A stretch of 64,000 nt of DNA from positions 1,984,001-2,048,000 of the forward strand of contig NZ_CP100762.1 in the NCBI RefSeq assembly GCF_024296665.1. Direction: 5' to 3'. The notes under the pieces are model-generated. The model saw only the letters and a list, made by a program, of their open reading frames with translations. It was not told where the DNA came from and did not search any database. Origin of the DNA: Salinilacihabitans rarus. Its GTDB lineage: Archaea > Halobacteriota > Halobacteria > Halobacteriales > Natrialbaceae. How positions within the stretch are numbered: position 1 is the stretch's first letter; each line of letters opens with the position of its first letter. The position numbers and the translations under genes were made by a program. Of the stretch, positions 63,970-64,000 are shown one piece after another.

Positions 63970-64000
63970 ACGAGTGGGTTTCGGGGCCAGAACTAAAGGA

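Overview
The window comes from a haloarchaeon (class Halobacteria). The evidence is a high-G+C genome, strongly acidic predicted proteins, an RNA polymerase whose two large subunits are both split (A'/A'' and B'/B''), an archaeal A-type ATP synthase operon, aRF1, L10e, RPA with its associated protein, Tfx, and many leaderless genes with a TATA-like box about 25-30 bases before the start codon. The genus cannot be told from the sequence alone.

Layout. 1-10.1 kb (minus strand): the core transcription/translation cluster rpoH-rpoB''-rpoB'-rpoA'-rpoA''-nusA-(FMN hydroxy-acid oxidase)-rps12-rps7, with one metabolic gene inserted before rps12. 10.3-15.3 kb: tRNA-Asp, a small PD-(D/E)XK nuclease-like gene, two isoaspartyl-methyltransferase paralogues, a zinc-ribbon protein, an M29-like aminopeptidase and a four-helix membrane protein. 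15.3-19.4 kb: pgk and bacterial-type gapI, divergent from archaeal-type gapII, then a small heat-shock protein. 19.7-32.6 kb: mixed housekeeping and accessory genes, including two SDRs, an ATP-grasp ligase, L10e, an M50-CBS site-2 protease, tRNA-His, the rpa3-rpap3 pair, Tfx, a TRAM protein and etfBA.

32.8-36.5 kb is a chemosensory pair, a binding lipoprotein and its transducer. 36.6-43.9 kb holds an isoprenyl diphosphate synthase, a DUF373 protein, a radical SAM protein followed by an exact 136-bp tandem repeat, and a surface-related group (membrane-anchored HTH sensor, secreted protein, pilin). 44.6-55.3 kb is the A-ATPase operon atpHIKECFAB...D. It is split between atpB and atpD by an AT-rich island carrying a Tat-exported metzincin-type protease and by the stump of an acyl-CoA synthetase gene. 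55.3-64 kb: two FilR1-like regulators, a TetR gene pair, aRF1, a MinD-like ATPase with a PRC/HhH protein, and argS.

Points most worth attention: (1) the AT-rich metzincin island inside the ATPase locus, with the acyl-CoA synthetase stump whose inferred start codon reads ATA; (2) two TrmB-like operators in the gapI/gapII intergenic region, one over the inferred leaderless start of gapI and one touching the TATA box of gapII; (3) the 136-bp tandem repeat that carries away the 3' end of a radical SAM gene with an unusual cysteine motif; (4) a start-less beta-domain remnant directly after, and in frame with, the L10e stop codon.
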